Assembly (NCBI GenBank): GCA_029962745.1
Contig: CM057162.1
Location: 16,291,817 to 16,355,816 of the forward strand
Length of the DNA stretch: 64,000 bases
Direction of reading: 5' to 3'
DNA from: Echinometra lucunter
Lineage: Eukaryota; Echinodermata; Echinoidea; Camarodonta; Echinometridae
In this document: positions 42,050 through 54,419 of the stretch, piece after piece
Numbering within the stretch: position 1 is the stretch's first letter
Layout of the letters: each line of letters begins with the position of its first letter
Made by a program: the position numbers and the translations under genes
Notes under the pieces: generated by a model
The model's database searches: none
What the model saw: the letters and a program-made list of their open reading frames with translations, nothing else
Told to the model about the DNA's origin: nothing

Positions 42050-42589
42050 TTAGTTAAAAGATTCTTACTGAAATGACACAAACAAAATGTTATTGGCATA
42101 TAATTCTCATCATCTTCTTAAAAATTTCAACCATGTCGTCTGGAAATGACTGAAATGGGCACTAAGGGGTATTTTGGGGGTATTGACATTGATTGACTAA
42201 CATCGCAGTGTCAACATTCTGCAACCCTGGGACAAAAAATAGGCCTTGTTAAATCAAACCACTTCCTTATTCCGATTGATTTAAAACTTTCATTTTTTTT
42301 ATTTTCCTGTACGTTAATCATGATCAAGTTGCTTTATTTATAATCATCTTGATTTCGTGTTGTTGCCTGTAAAGTTGATCATCATTATAATTTTTTTATA
42401 TATATTTTGTTTTGTTTTAGATAGCAAATAAATCTGATGAAGGCCTAGAGCCGAAAGCTTATCAATCTTGTGGTCCAGACCTGGGTCATCTTGTAACTTA
42501 CCCATCTTGTCTTGTATATACATATAAAATGGTACAACCGGCTGGTACATACATCCAAACCTCTCTCGCTATATATATATATTTTTTTC

Positions 42590-42784
42590 TAACAGACATA
42601 TTGTATATTATCATATATTATTTTTCTCTTATTTACCATTAAAATAATTAAATGTCTGCTTTGCATAGTGTGTTAATATATATATATATATATATATTTC
42701 TTTTTCTCACAGACATTTTGTATATTAATATACATCACTTTTCTCTTATTTACCATCAAAATAATTTAAATGTCTGCTTGGCAT

Positions 42785-42822
<38 letters not shown>

Positions 42823-42835
42823 ATATGTGTGTGTG
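42590..42835. repeat. Local ~117 bp tandem duplication with TA/TG tracts
   Basis: ACAGACATWTTGTATATTA..TTTCTCTTATTTACCAT, then AAATGTCTGCTTKGCAT, occurs twice (about 42,594 and 42,711), each followed by TA or TG runs. Not present in unit 1. Confidence 0.7.
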
Positions 42836-43383
42836 TGTGTGTACAGAAATTGATATTGGAAAGAAGCGATGAGGACGTGGACGTGGATTCCTCAAGAAAG
42901 AACAAGTCAATAGCAAGATTGTGTCTCGCCCACCCGTTACTAAAACAACACGAAAGTATCCCCAAGTACATCCCTAACCAAGTTTGATGTCACAAGAAAG
43001 TCTTGCAGGTAAACTTTAATGTTTGACCTAAAATGACATTTAATCTTACCATGTGACCTGAAGGCACAATAGGATGAATGTACCCCTAGTGCATCTACCA
43101 CCCCAATTTGTTTGCTATTGCAGCAACATGTGCCAAGTTACGTGTCATAAGAGAGTCTTGCAGGTAAACTTTAATATTTGTGACGGTTGTACGACGGACG
43201 GACGACGGACGGACGCCATTTAGATCCCTTCGTCTCGCCTTCACCTCCGGTGAGCGAGACAGAAAGGGAAAATAAAGAAAAGAATACAGAAGAAGGTATG
43301 ATACAGGGCTAGGTAAAACAGCACTATATATTACACTTGCAGATTCAGTCACACAGAATAAACATAACAGAGCCTGAACTCAC

Positions 43384-43717
43384 CATATGGTGGTCCTGTT
43401 GTACCTACTCCGGGACCCATATTGTGCTCTAAAGAAAATCCTTCGCCAAGTTCGATAAGGTCTTGCCTCTTGGCCTTATCCAAAGCTTTTATTAAAGTGT
43501 CTTTCAGGGTTGAAGATTTTTGAGTTTTTCTCCACGTTCGGAGCATATTTAATGATCCATCAAACGTTATACCTTGTCGGTTTTCAACTTGATAGCCAAT
43601 GATGTCAGAAATACGAATTCCAAGCGCTTTCCCGAGATCGTTTACTTGCTTATTCTCTCTAGAATTCCTAGCGATTTCTTCAATTAAATCGTCGATGGGA
43701 TCGGATATGGAAGACAT
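43384..43717 (-). CDS. Alternative exon 1 of gene A: second death domain (unit 2)
   Basis: Same architecture as 34,676-35,009: acceptor GCTTTGATTCTAG, one C, ATG (43,717-43,715), 111 codons plus one base, donor ATG|GTGAGT. It begins MSSISDPIDDLIEEIARNSR and keeps LGKALGIRISDI, MLRTWRKTQKSS and LIKALDKAKRQDLIEL. It ends in phase 1, so it joins exon 2 (30,806) correctly. Joining it to the other death-domain exon would shift frame and stop after about 15 codons. It differs from its twin at 20 of 111 residues, clustered at 12-51 and 83-101. It may be an alternative first coding exon of gene A; an independent gene is possible but I found no second set of GTPase exons. Confidence 0.75.
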
Positions 43718-44479
43718 GCTAGAATCAAAGCAAAAAACAAACAATACTCCACTTCTACCATGAAGAGTTAGCTGGAATGTTCATTAACTGGTGAGCTAAT
43801 TTGACTTAAAAAAAACAAAACATTTACTAGGGTGAATACCTTTTCCTTTACTGGGGGGGGGGGGGGGAAGAATCTCCTCTCAAAATCATTAGTAGGCCTG
43901 TGTTGTGTATCAATTTGTGGTTAAAGTATTACTGTTTAGTGAAGACATGCGAAACAACAAAGCCTTAAGAAGAAAACTGACCAATTTCATATCACAAAAA
44001 GGAAAAAAAAAAACCAAAACAATGTTATAATGAATATTCTAGAAGCAGAGATCTTAATTAATAAACATTCCATTAAATTTGATTTCCATAGTGCTTTTAA
44101 CAGATGGGTATTTTCATTCACATTAGTACCACAGACAGTTAGCTGAAGACCGACTTCCTGCCTTCTCAAAAACTGGAAGCAATGTTAAATCATTCCAAAT
44201 GAAATGACGGAGAGCAAATAATGATGAACCGACACACGATCTCCATTTGAAGAAAGTTTCATCTACATGTACAAGATATAACATTGAAATGACTTGTGAC
44301 ATATTCATGAGACCATCTACATTACCGATTTGAACGCATCGGTACCCACCTGTTCATTAAAATCAAACGTTCTAATCGTTTCCTATCACCAGAGAGTAGG
44401 CCTTTCAAAAGATTTCCATGCAAATTATAAAACAGTATACAACTTGAAATCATCAAGGCCCATGCAGTCAATTTCATGA

Positions 44480-44480
<1 letters not shown>

Positions 44481-44558
<78 letters not shown>
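44481..44558. repeat. (TA)n microsatellite
   Basis: TA run interrupted once by TGTG, the counterpart of 35,951-36,036. Confidence 0.95.
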
Positions 44559-44560
<2 letters not shown>

Positions 44561-47500
44561 AAAATTAGTCTGCTTGGCATCTAAATAATACAAGAATCAG
44601 AGTTGGTAGTAGAATTCCATTAAAAAATAAAATCATATATTTTAAAAGAAAACGGAGCATAGCTCTCAAAAATGAAAGGCAAAGTCACACTGATATATAT
44701 ATAGATATATACGATATTTTTTTTATAGAAAGTTTCATCTCACCTGTCATTTCATCCTAGCCCTAGTCGCTGTGAGATACAGAGGAAAGGGTAGAACTTC
44801 CACTTTGAAGTAAAGATATGTTATCTAACACCCGATCATTATGACTCGGCAATAGGCACTGATATGCTTTTAAAATAAGCCTTTCTTTTTTATTTGTACC
44901 GTACTTTGCATAGACAAAATATATTCCCCCTTTTGTGAATTAACCGACTATGACGGACTGGGCCCAAAACTTTGTCGTAATCTGTCTCTGATCTAATGTA
45001 AGCAAGGTGATATTAATGATGGAGTCCTTGCTAACTATTAAGAATACAGATAACTGACAGAATTTATGGGATGTACAACTGAATTGTTGAAATGCTTTAT
45101 TTCTTTGACGTAGCAGCTTTCTTGCTGCCGAGGTACTGAGAAAGGAAAAGGAATTGGATTTCTTTTTTAAATTTTAAAGTGTTATGATGGTAGTGAATTT
45201 GAGGAACCAATTTGAATCCCTTCCTATCTATTCCGCATTTTGTTTTCTCATACTGATATCTTGAAAGATTCACCTATGATCTGGAACAATCGCCATTCGT
45301 GCCAATCCATGATGTTCATTATAGATCTTGCATTTATGGCACTAAATATGATCGCTTACCCATGCTTTTCTAATTGTATGCACTGTGTTTAGTAAACAAC
45401 AGGATAGAGGAAACTACTTTATCAATTTAACAGTTTATTATTGCTAATGTTGCCATTTTTATGTACGAAGAGCAGCTCAGATGTTCCTTGTTTGCAAGTT
45501 CCTGGCTTACTGTGAAAAGCACACCGGGCCGAGCTCGTTACAAGAGGCTATGCATCTACTTCAAAGAAGACAACTTAGCTGTTACTCTAACTGTTAAAGC
45601 TACTTGGACTGAGTCAATTTCTTCACATTTGATGATTCCAATGTCCAAAAATTCATATGTAGTCCATCATCAAATATCTTGATTATTTTAAGAAAAAAGT
45701 TTCCGTACACTGTAATTTCGTCAATAGAACAAATTTTTACCTGTAGATTTCATGCTGCTTGGCGAGAGAAAAAATACTTAAAGCTCCGCATGCAATGTGA
45801 GGTAATTTGAAAGAGTGAGAAAGTAGAAAGAGTTCATGCGCAAAAACAAATAAACGCCATTTTTGAAAAATTTGAGTGAGGTCACCACCGTTTAGTACAG
45901 AATAATACCCTTTGAATGATATATTGGTCATGACATATTATGCATATTACTGCATGCTCTGGAGGTGAATATGCCGTAATATGTGCATCCATAGCTTTAG
46001 AACTTCTCAAGTGCATTATGTCACCGAGGCCGTAGGGTGCATATTTTATGGTATATTTGACGACAAAGTGAATGTACTGTGCGTTATAAAAGATGGGAAA
46101 TTGCTTGTAGGAGCTCACTAAACTTTTCATATTGCAACATCCGTCACAAGTCACAAACTGCAACGAACTCCGTGCGCTTTATGCAAATTCGTATTTTTTT
46201 TTTCATGACAATAAACGTGACATTAAATTATCGTGAAATCTTGAAATCTTGAATCCTTTAATATCTTGAATTATCGATCAGTCGTAAGTTATAGATACCT
46301 TGGCCTATGGGATTGTGTATGAATTATTTACCTCTGAAGGCTGTATGATTTTCTACGCATTCTGATTTAATATGTGTATCAAGTCATTTTCCCCTTTATT
46401 TTATTGTACTGAGTGAATGCAATAAAGAATGTTACAAAACAAAAAAATATATCACGTAAATGAAAATGCTGTAGGCACGTGAATACCAAAGTGTGGAAAT
46501 GTTTAAAAAATGGGATTTTGTACACAAGCATTTTGTGCAACATATCGCGTTATATACCACGGTCGTGGCCATATTACGAAATTGACAATGGCAAGAAGAG
46601 CGAATATGACCAACCGGAAACTTTCTTTTATTAACCCATCCCATATGAAGGTATATTGTTGAAATTATAGTAAAAGGTAGCACATCCTTTTTCAGAAATA
46701 TATATTTTTAAAATTATTTTCCTTTATTTTGATTGCAAATTGGTCAATTTGACAAAATCTCTCAATGTATTCAAACTCTTCATAATGATTTTGTGTGGTG
46801 CAGTTTTAATTCAAAATTTTCAAAAGTAACTATAATGCTTTAAACAGGACGTTAAAAGACTTATCCCAATATTTTCCTTCGACACACAGATATCTACACA
46901 CCCACAACCACACACATTCCCATCCCACACACATCAAATATCTACCATCAAAATCAGGTTTGTACAATTGCTTTATCTCGTTGCTGATCGTTCCCATTCT
47001 CTTTTCATAAGCTAAACAGCTATTGGCGTTTCACTACAGTATACTCTCTTATTGTAATGGCCAACACAATTTTTTCTGATAACCTTGAAGAGCAAACTGG
47101 CCTCTTCTCATAAAGGAATTTTCAGAAATTAACCTTCCATGGTAAGAATACCCAGGGTTTTAGTTCATGGTCAACCATGCAAGTCTCAACCAAATCCTAT
47201 TCAGATTACTTTTCATCCGTGGAAATTTAGGTTAGTACGCAGGGTTAACTCTTCTAATTTTGGACAAATCGTGTCGTGGATAAAGGAACCCCATTATCTG
47301 TACAAATGAAAAAGACACAATAAAGCTTTTCATGAATATCGTATTGACAAATTTTCATTAGACGAAAAGGTAAAGAAAACAACAACAACAACCACTGATC
47401 ATGCTGACGATTAGTGATTTCATTGCCCGTAGTTGGTTGTCTGGCTGCATGTGCATTATGCTAGTAATGATAACAATAAACTGTGAGTTTCTGCAGTTAT

Positions 47501-47609
47501 TGTATTGACGGTTTTAGCCTTTCTTCTACTTCCCTTCCCTTCCTCTCCCCAGTTGGTTGTAGGGTTGCATGTGCATCATGCTAACAAATTGCGAGTTTTG
47601 CAGTTACCG

Positions 47610-47926
47610 CACACACTAAAAAAAAGGTTGCAATCTTGCACCCTTCAATTACAACACTGGGAGCTCCTTTTAGGGTGCAACTTTGCACCTTTAGGAGCTT
47701 TTTGCACCTTTTAAGGTGTAGTTTGCTACATTTTGCACCCTAAAGGGTGCATAGTTGCACCCTTTTAGAGAAGGTGCAAATTTGCACCTTTTTGTACGAA
47801 AAAAAAAATCTGCTGCCTAAAAGGTGCAAACGGCCATTTTCGGGTGCAAACAAGATGAAAAAGGTGCATTTTTGCACCTTTTCTTATAGGGTGCAAGATT
47901 GCACCCAAAAATGTGCCACCAGTGTT
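47610..47926. mobile_element. Hairpin-rich AAGGTGCAA/TTGCACC element, unit 2
   Basis: Counterpart of 39,094-39,412 with the same palindromic blocks and small differences (for example a shorter A-run before CTGC). Confidence 0.65.
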
Positions 47927-48553
47927 GCATTTAGGGTGCTTTTATATGTCAGCTCCTTACTTCTTCATTTCTCATTTTCTCTCTATCTGTTTTCTTAAAT
48001 TTATCAAACTATTCGATAAAATGGTTTTGTATCATGCATATACTCTTGAAACAAGATACTTGGCTATGCAAAAAAGTGAACAGGTGTGTTTTGTGTTTCT
48101 CACGTGTTACGTCTTTCGAATTATCATATCACCATGTGACCTATGTAGTAATGAATTAGATATTCCTTCTTAAATATATTCTTATTCCTTTATAAATCGA
48201 CCTTTTCAGACATATCTTGTGATTGGCCTCTTTTCATAACATTACCATAATTAATGTACATTTCATGTACAGTTGGCTGCATAAGGTAAATTGGCATGAA
48301 ACTGGTTGAGTAAAGTCTATTATAGGCATTGCATCAAAAGGTAATATGTACATTTTGCGATATTTTGTTCATGTTCTACGATGACTTATTATTCACACAG
48401 GCACAGACACACACACACACACTTTTCCCCATAATGTTTTATTCTGATTTTTCATCAAAACAAAAACAATAAACATTTCACTGCAAACAACTGAAATTTC
48501 AAATTGATTATAATTATCATTATCCAATAACTAAATATACGAATTATAATCTT

Positions 48554-48865
48554 TCATTTCATTTCATTTCATTTCTTTCGTTTATTTTCCATTTCCAACA
48601 TAATATAAACAGAATACAAAGTATGCATCGTACAAGGTAAAAAATGAAACTTAACAGTGGATTCGTAAATACAAATAGTTCCCGTGTACAAGAGCCTGAA
48701 AAAAAAGTTGGTAATGGAGGGGACTGCTGAAAAGCCGAGCTTGTAAATTGCAGCCGCCTATAACTTAAGAAAAATAAATAAAGAAGACTCAAACTAGTAC
48801 AAACAGCGGATGTACATAACATAAAGTGAGTGAAAGGAAAATGAAGGAAAGGGGAAGAAAATCTT
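48554..48865 (-). mobile_element. ~306 bp retroposon insertion with 6 bp TSD
   Basis: Defined by comparison with unit 1, which has one AATCTT where unit 2 has two (48,548-48,553 and 48,860-48,865) with about 306 bp between. The plus-strand start is (TTTCA)n, i.e. an (ATGAA)n-type 3' tail on the minus strand. Internal sequence contains AAGCCGAGCTTG and GCAGCCGCC. No coding capacity, so SINE-like or a 5'-truncated non-LTR element. Confidence 0.75.
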
Positions 48866-49283
48866 GAGAAGAAAATGATAATGAATTCATTTATTATAAA
48901 AATAGTTAAAGCCCCCCCCCCCCCAAAAAAAAAAACCCTTCCCTATTCTATTTATACTTTTTGTGGAAGGCAATTTATGTATGCCGGGCGCTTTAAAAAA
49001 CAAAGAAGCGATCAAACACACACAAACACACGCAAATTCAACACAATTTAAAATTTAAAACAACAAAAAACAAAAACAAACTACCTCGCAGTATGATCTC
49101 ATTCAAAACATAAGAAATAATTCTTCATTACAAATGAAACTGACTTATTATACAATAACTTCAAACAAAACAATACAACATTAACATTAACATTAATATG
49201 TTATTAATCATTCACTTATAAAGTAAAAATATCTGAAATTACATGAGATTACAATCAGAACAAAACAAATCAAAACAAAAATG

Positions 49284-49754
49284 CCCGGGGGGGGGGGGGC
49301 ACCCAGTATATAATGCGTGGTGGGTATGTGCCGAGGAGAAGACCCCCATTTTTACACTCAAATTTCCGTTCCAAAGCATAGCATTTTTATCTTATTGAGA
49401 AAAAGAACAAAGAAAGCCGTTCCAAAGCATGGCATTTTCTTCTTATCGAGAAAAAAGATGAAAGAAATCCGTTCCAAAGCTTCGCATATTTTTCGTTACG
49501 CCGTTCCGGCCGCATTGATCCGCTACAATGAGCTGCATTTTTGGTGAAAAGCGGCCCGCAGAGCGGTGTCCGATCATCGCCTCTGCGCGATCGCTCCCGG
49601 CGGCCGTGCCGCCGGGCTAGCTGCATGCACGTATGCCCGTTTCATAGGGATACATACGCACTCACACGCACGCGAACCGTTCCAAAGCCCCCGTTTTTTG
49701 TCTCGCCCGCGGCACATACATACCACTTTTGGGGTCGAGTACCCCCCCCCCGGG
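49284..49754. mobile_element. 471 bp CCCGGGGG...CCCCCGGG MITE with 8 bp TSD
   Basis: CAAAAATG flanks both sides (49,276-49,283 and 49,755-49,762), while unit 1 has it once at 40,403-40,410. The ends are CCCGGGGGGG and CCCCCCCGGG, with subterminal matches GGTATGTGCCG / CGGCACATACATACC. Inside are three units of CCGTTCCAAAGCATRGCATT about 55-60 bp apart. The 8 bp duplication suggests a hAT-type mobiliser. Confidence 0.85.
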
Positions 49755-50202
49755 CAAAAATGAAGTCAATGAAGTAAAATCCTAAAAGATATATCACGCC
49801 ACTTCATACCCTCCCCAAAGAAAACATTATCAGAACCCCCCCCCCCCCCGTCCGTACAAACACACTCACACGCCCACTCTCACCAAAATAATTACTGTAT
49901 TGTTACCTCTTCATATTCATTTATTTACCTTCAGCCCATCCCATTTTTTGTAAGTGTACTGACAACCTCCCCGTTTTCGTGGCTAAATCCTTTTCTTCCT
50001 CTATGAAATCCGTAATAGTTTTCTGCACTTTTATAATGGACGATAAATGACCTTCTTCCCATCATTTCTAAATTGTATACTCTATAATTATAATTATGAT
50101 GGAATTCACAAACTTAATTCTACTTGAGTTACCAGATAATCTTAAAACTACATCACGCCACTTCATAATTTATCCCTTAATTTAATTCAATCGAACTGTT
50201 CT

Positions 50203-51950
50203 ACCGGGTGTATCCCCCCCAAAAAAAAATTACACTTTTGAAAAGTCTGTCATTAATACAATTCAAGATATTTTGGATATTTTTTCATGTTGATAGATGA
50301 TCAATCCTCTCATCTGCCAAGTGCCACTAACAAAACAAATTTTCATTCACGCTTGGGCAAACACCGACTGTTTTTGTCCAGGGTGTCAAAAATGACTTGC
50401 GCCAAATGCACAGAAGAGGGAAACTTTCCGAATATTCACTCCTATGCAATAAAATTACTCTTTGCTTTAAATTTATGATGATTTTATGATAGTCTAGGCA
50501 TTTTATGGTGATTTTCTTTTGTGGTTTAAATGATTTCACTGATTTATGCGTGTGTGAAAATCGATATTGTGCGATTACTTTTAGATCGTTTTTAAGTACG
50601 GTATTCACAACACATGCACACACTTGTATCGAAACCACATGCCAGCCATTCATTCAAGGAGTACCAAATAAATTCATCTATATGTTTCATATATATCTTT
50701 CAACCAATCAGTTGATTAGTCAAATCAGTAATCAATCAAGTAACCAATAATTATATCTTTTTCAGTTAGCAAATCAACCAAATGCCTTGATTAATCGATC
50801 ATTTGATGGATCAGTAAGACAAGTAGTCATCGATTAGTTGATCAATCAATCAATCAATCTATCAATCAGTCATTCTTTCAGTGAATCATGCAAGTGCAGT
50901 GTTTAATCCATTGGGATCATGCTATTCAATTTGCCCTTAGATTGTTTGAACAATAGCACTAGCAATGAACCTGGGAACTGGGGATAAACTCCTGTTTATC
51001 CCCAGGATAGACTTGAAATCATATGGATACACTGTGTTTGATTATGTGATATAATGATTGATTGTGAAATTAATTGAATAAGTAAAAGGATCGTCTCGTT
51101 GATTTATTGATTGATCGAAAGGCTGTTGACATGTTTGTTAAATGAATGATCCGGTTGATGTTTTGATTGCAAGCTTGGTTTGAAGGTGCTTTAATGTGTT
51201 TGTGAACAATTTGTTAAACTCATTGTGATCAGACTGATTGATTGATTGATTAATTGACATAGTTTCCCAAATGCCTTATTGGTGGACTGATCGATGAATT
51301 GAGCAATGGCCGAATGATTAAATGATGACCTTAATGATTGACCGACTGGCTAAATGGTTGATTAATTGCACGACTGATGCCATGATTTATCACACATTAT
51401 TCTCACCCAAGCATGAAGCAATGAACAAATTATAATATTAAAACGACAGAAGAAAATTGCCACATCATGCCTAGACTATCATAATACCATCATAAATCCA
51501 TGGCAAATAGCAATTTCTTTGAAAGGGAGCGATTTTTAGGACGGCTTGTTTAAGTTTCCCCTCTTCTTTTAATTTGGCGCAAGCCATGTTTGATACCCTG
51601 GACAAAAACAATTGGTGTTCACCCAAACCAATATGGAGAACCTCAAAGACAGAATTCCCGAATTCTTTTAGGTAATTTCAGGCATTGTCTGGTTCTAAAT
51701 CTTTATACAATGTACTATGATTATGTTATCTTTGTGTTCTTTATGTGCTTGTCTTTGTCTTGTCTCACCTGGAAATGAAATAAATAAATAAATAAGAAAT
51801 AAAAAGCTTGAATGAAAATTTGTTTTGTTAGTGGCACTTGGTAGATGAGACTATTAGGCATCTATCAACATGAAAAAATCTCCAAAATACTTTGAACTGT
51901 ATTTTTGACCGATCTTTCAAAAGTGTAACGTTTTTTAAAAACACACTGTA
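50203..51950. mobile_element. 1.75 kb fold-back element with TTGATTGA-rich middle
   Basis: Inverted arms: 50,203 to about 50,500 and about 51,470 to 51,950. Matching blocks include TTACACTTTTGAAAAG, CAAGTGCCACTAACAAAACA and GACTGTTTTTGTCC / GGACAAAAACAATTGG. The left end CCGGGTGTATCC resembles the MITE end at 33,121. The middle (50,690-51,400) is dense in TTGATTGA / ATCAATCA. The right arm is interrupted by a retroposon tail at 51,626-51,815. Confidence 0.7.
51626..51815 (+). mobile_element. 3' end of a non-LTR retroposon
   Basis: About 190 bp interrupting the right arm of the fold-back element. It ends TTGTCTTGTCTCACCTGGAA followed by ATG and an (AAAT)n tail (AAATAAATAAATAAATAAG). Orientation plus. 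Confidence 0.6.
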
Positions 51951-53380
51951 TAGTAAAGTGCCATATCTCTTTGACCTTCCCACAACTGGAAAAAAGGTGT
52001 AAGTAGGATTCTCAGTCATTTTACAGAAAAAAGACAAATATTGTCTTCAACGAAACCAAACTTCAATAGCTGTACTTTTTGTGTTTATAACTCCATGCAA
52101 TAGCTTCAACTGAAATTTCTTATGTTTTCTGCTTACGCGTTGTACTCCTTGCCACTATGAAAAGATAACGTATTTCTTTATCCGTCCAATCAAATTTTGC
52201 CACTACCCTGACTACAATCCTTCACTTGCAAAACATATTCATGTAGATTTTTGAGAAACATATTCAAGATGTTAATACGAAAAAAGAAGTGGCATCGAAG
52301 GGTGAAAATCAATACGGCATCAAGATGGCCAAGAAATGTCTTTTTCATTTTTTTTAGGGGTCTTTTGTACTACCGTCACATTTTCAACTGTAACTTTCTC
52401 TATTGTCATCAAATTGCCACGAAAAATTGGTGGCCTTCTTGCCAGTACTGTTCTGTACATTTTAATAAATTATTTAAAAATCTCTCCATGTCAAAGATTG
52501 TGTTGCCACAGCAACAGGTATCGTGAACGAAAATGTAACTAGAATAGCATAATTTCGCATTTTTTTTCAAAGAAAACTGCTTAGACATACAACCCCCCCC
52601 CAACAAAACATTTCAATATGAGTTTGATACAACGTTCATGACGTTTGATGACATTACCCAACACTGTGTAGCATATGCACGATATATTGATAAGAGGAAC
52701 TTGATTCCTCATTTTGCAACCCTGTTCAATGAAATTTGACCATAATAAACATTTAAAAGATAACGATATTTAATCATAATGTCACACATGCTAATACACA
52801 TTAAAGCAGCAGTGAACTAACCCTTATTATGATGTATTTACATCAGCACTTACTTACCGTTACTCAAAACCAGCGACTCTTAGAAACATTATATCCTTTG
52901 TGGCTTCTCGTGAATTTCCTTAGTATGAATACAAATACATTTTAACGGATGTTACTCAAAAAACAAATTTCTCATTGATCAGAATAGAGCATGCTAGGAG
53001 CAAAAAGGGGACAAAATCAGTAGTTTAGTACTGAGAAGGCGCTATTTCAAAATCCCATACAAGGGTGCCAGTTCGCTCTTGCTTTAAAAGGTTATTGCCA
53101 TGTTAACCGCTGTTAATTTTGTTTCCATTTTGTGTACAAAACAAATGACTAGAAAGCACCAAGATCTATTGAAGTTAATTTGAATGTACATTCTATGCAA
53201 TATATTTTTTCATGCAAATAGTGAAAATATTATTATATATTAAGTGCCATCCAGATATGAGAGGCTCATACATCGCCTATTCGGTTAACGAGTTTACAAC
53301 ATGTTAATAGTCCAGGAGATGCGGGACTTCAATCAGAATTTTTGCTGGGAAAGGTAAGAAAAACATGTAGAAAGGGAACC
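51951..53380. other. Unassigned non-coding stretch
   Basis: AT-rich, with no supported gene or ordered repeat. Confidence 0.5.
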
Positions 53381-54180
53381 AGAGGGGGGGGGGGGGGGTC
53401 AATTTAGCGAAAAATACCACCTTTTCAAGTACATCATACACAAGGCTTTAATTTACGGACACAGTTATGATAGGAAGTGGGCACAATATTGTGGGGGCGG
53501 TCAGGAGGGCCCCAAAATAGGTCCAAAATTGAGCTAGAATAGCAAAAAAAGTAGCTTTATGAAACATATAGTGGAAAATGTAGAGCATGACTGCCTGTAT
53601 CATGGAAAACCACTTTCAGTACAATGTTTACAAAGAATGTCAATATTCATCATTACCCTGTTAGGTCTGCCCGGCTTTTCACCTACAAGCAAGAACACTC
53701 CTTACGAACAAAACATTTATTTTCACTGGTTCAAACCTTTGGAACTCTCTCTCAGATTGAATTCAAAATAAACCCACACATTTTAGTTTTAGTAGAGGGT
53801 TAAAAAAAATTCTCATCCAAAAGTATAAATCTCAAACTGCCAGGATTTAGGATGACCTCCAACATCTCTGTTCTAACCTTTCCTTTTCTCTTTCTCTTTT
53901 TCTCTCCCCTCTTTCTCTCTCCTTCCATTGCTAAATTGTGCAGCTTTGTCTTGTCTTGTATTCTCTTGTCTTGTCTGGCCTTGTTTTGTTGTGATTTGTC
54001 TTGTTTTGTTTTTGTCTTGTCCTGTCCTGTCCAACTTTTTTCATTGTGTACTTTGTGGCCTTGTCTTGTTTTGTTTTTGTATTGTCTTGTCCTGTCCAAC
54101 TTTATTCATGGTGTACTTTTGTTTACTCTAGTGTATGTATAAGGGATATAATCTTTTACCTGTTTGAATAAACATATAAA
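53381..54180. repeat. Poly-G tract and (TTGTC)n satellite
   Basis: A G-run at 53,386-53,398, then a pyrimidine-rich stretch and a (CTTGT/CCTGT)n array at 53,945-54,095. A ~70 bp unit (GTCCAACTTTWTTCATKGTGTACTTT) occurs twice. Open frames of LSCLV type are artefacts. Confidence 0.7.
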
Positions 54181-54269
54181 AGGCATTATTAGTTTTCTTA
54201 TTTTATGTATCCTAGTTCAATTACGACTTAATTTCCATCAATGAAAAGTATTATATTGTTTTTATATTT

Positions 54270-54400
54270 ATTAGGGAACCCAGAAAAAAACAAGCTGTGC
54301 TTTCCAGTGGGTTCCCTTTTTCATTTCTGACTTTTGTATTTGCTTTACATTGTAAATTTTGTTGTTATGGAAATGAAAATAAACAACAACAATCAATCAA
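54270..54400 (+). mobile_element. Probable non-LTR retroposon 3' tail
   Basis: GGGAACCCAG and its partner GTGGGTTCCC form a hairpin, followed by TTTGCTTTACATTGTAAATT and AAATGAAAATAAACAACAACAA. This hairpin-plus-tail layout is typical of non-LTR 3' ends. No coding part remains. Confidence 0.45.
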
Positions 54401-54419
54401 ACATTTTAAACTGTGGGTT

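Larger units (their letters stand above)
40862..50211. repeat. Tandem segmental duplication, unit 2 (9.35 kb)
   Basis: Copy of 33,241-40,861. Extra sequence relative to unit 1: about 41,341-41,548 and 41,687-42,305 (retroelement fragment and unassigned sequence), 42,590-42,835 (locally duplicated TA-rich block), 48,554-48,865 (retroposon) and 49,284-49,762 (MITE plus target copy). These largely account for the size difference. It carries the second death-domain exon. Confidence 0.9.

Noticed and set aside
35010..43383. Protein with two death domains in tandem
   Set aside because: Splicing the 43.4 kb exon to the 34.7 kb exon shifts the frame and meets a stop after about 15 codons.
53800..54142. 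Open frames with LSCLVLSC or QDKTKTKQDK repeats
   Set aside because: Translation of the (TTGTC)n satellite.
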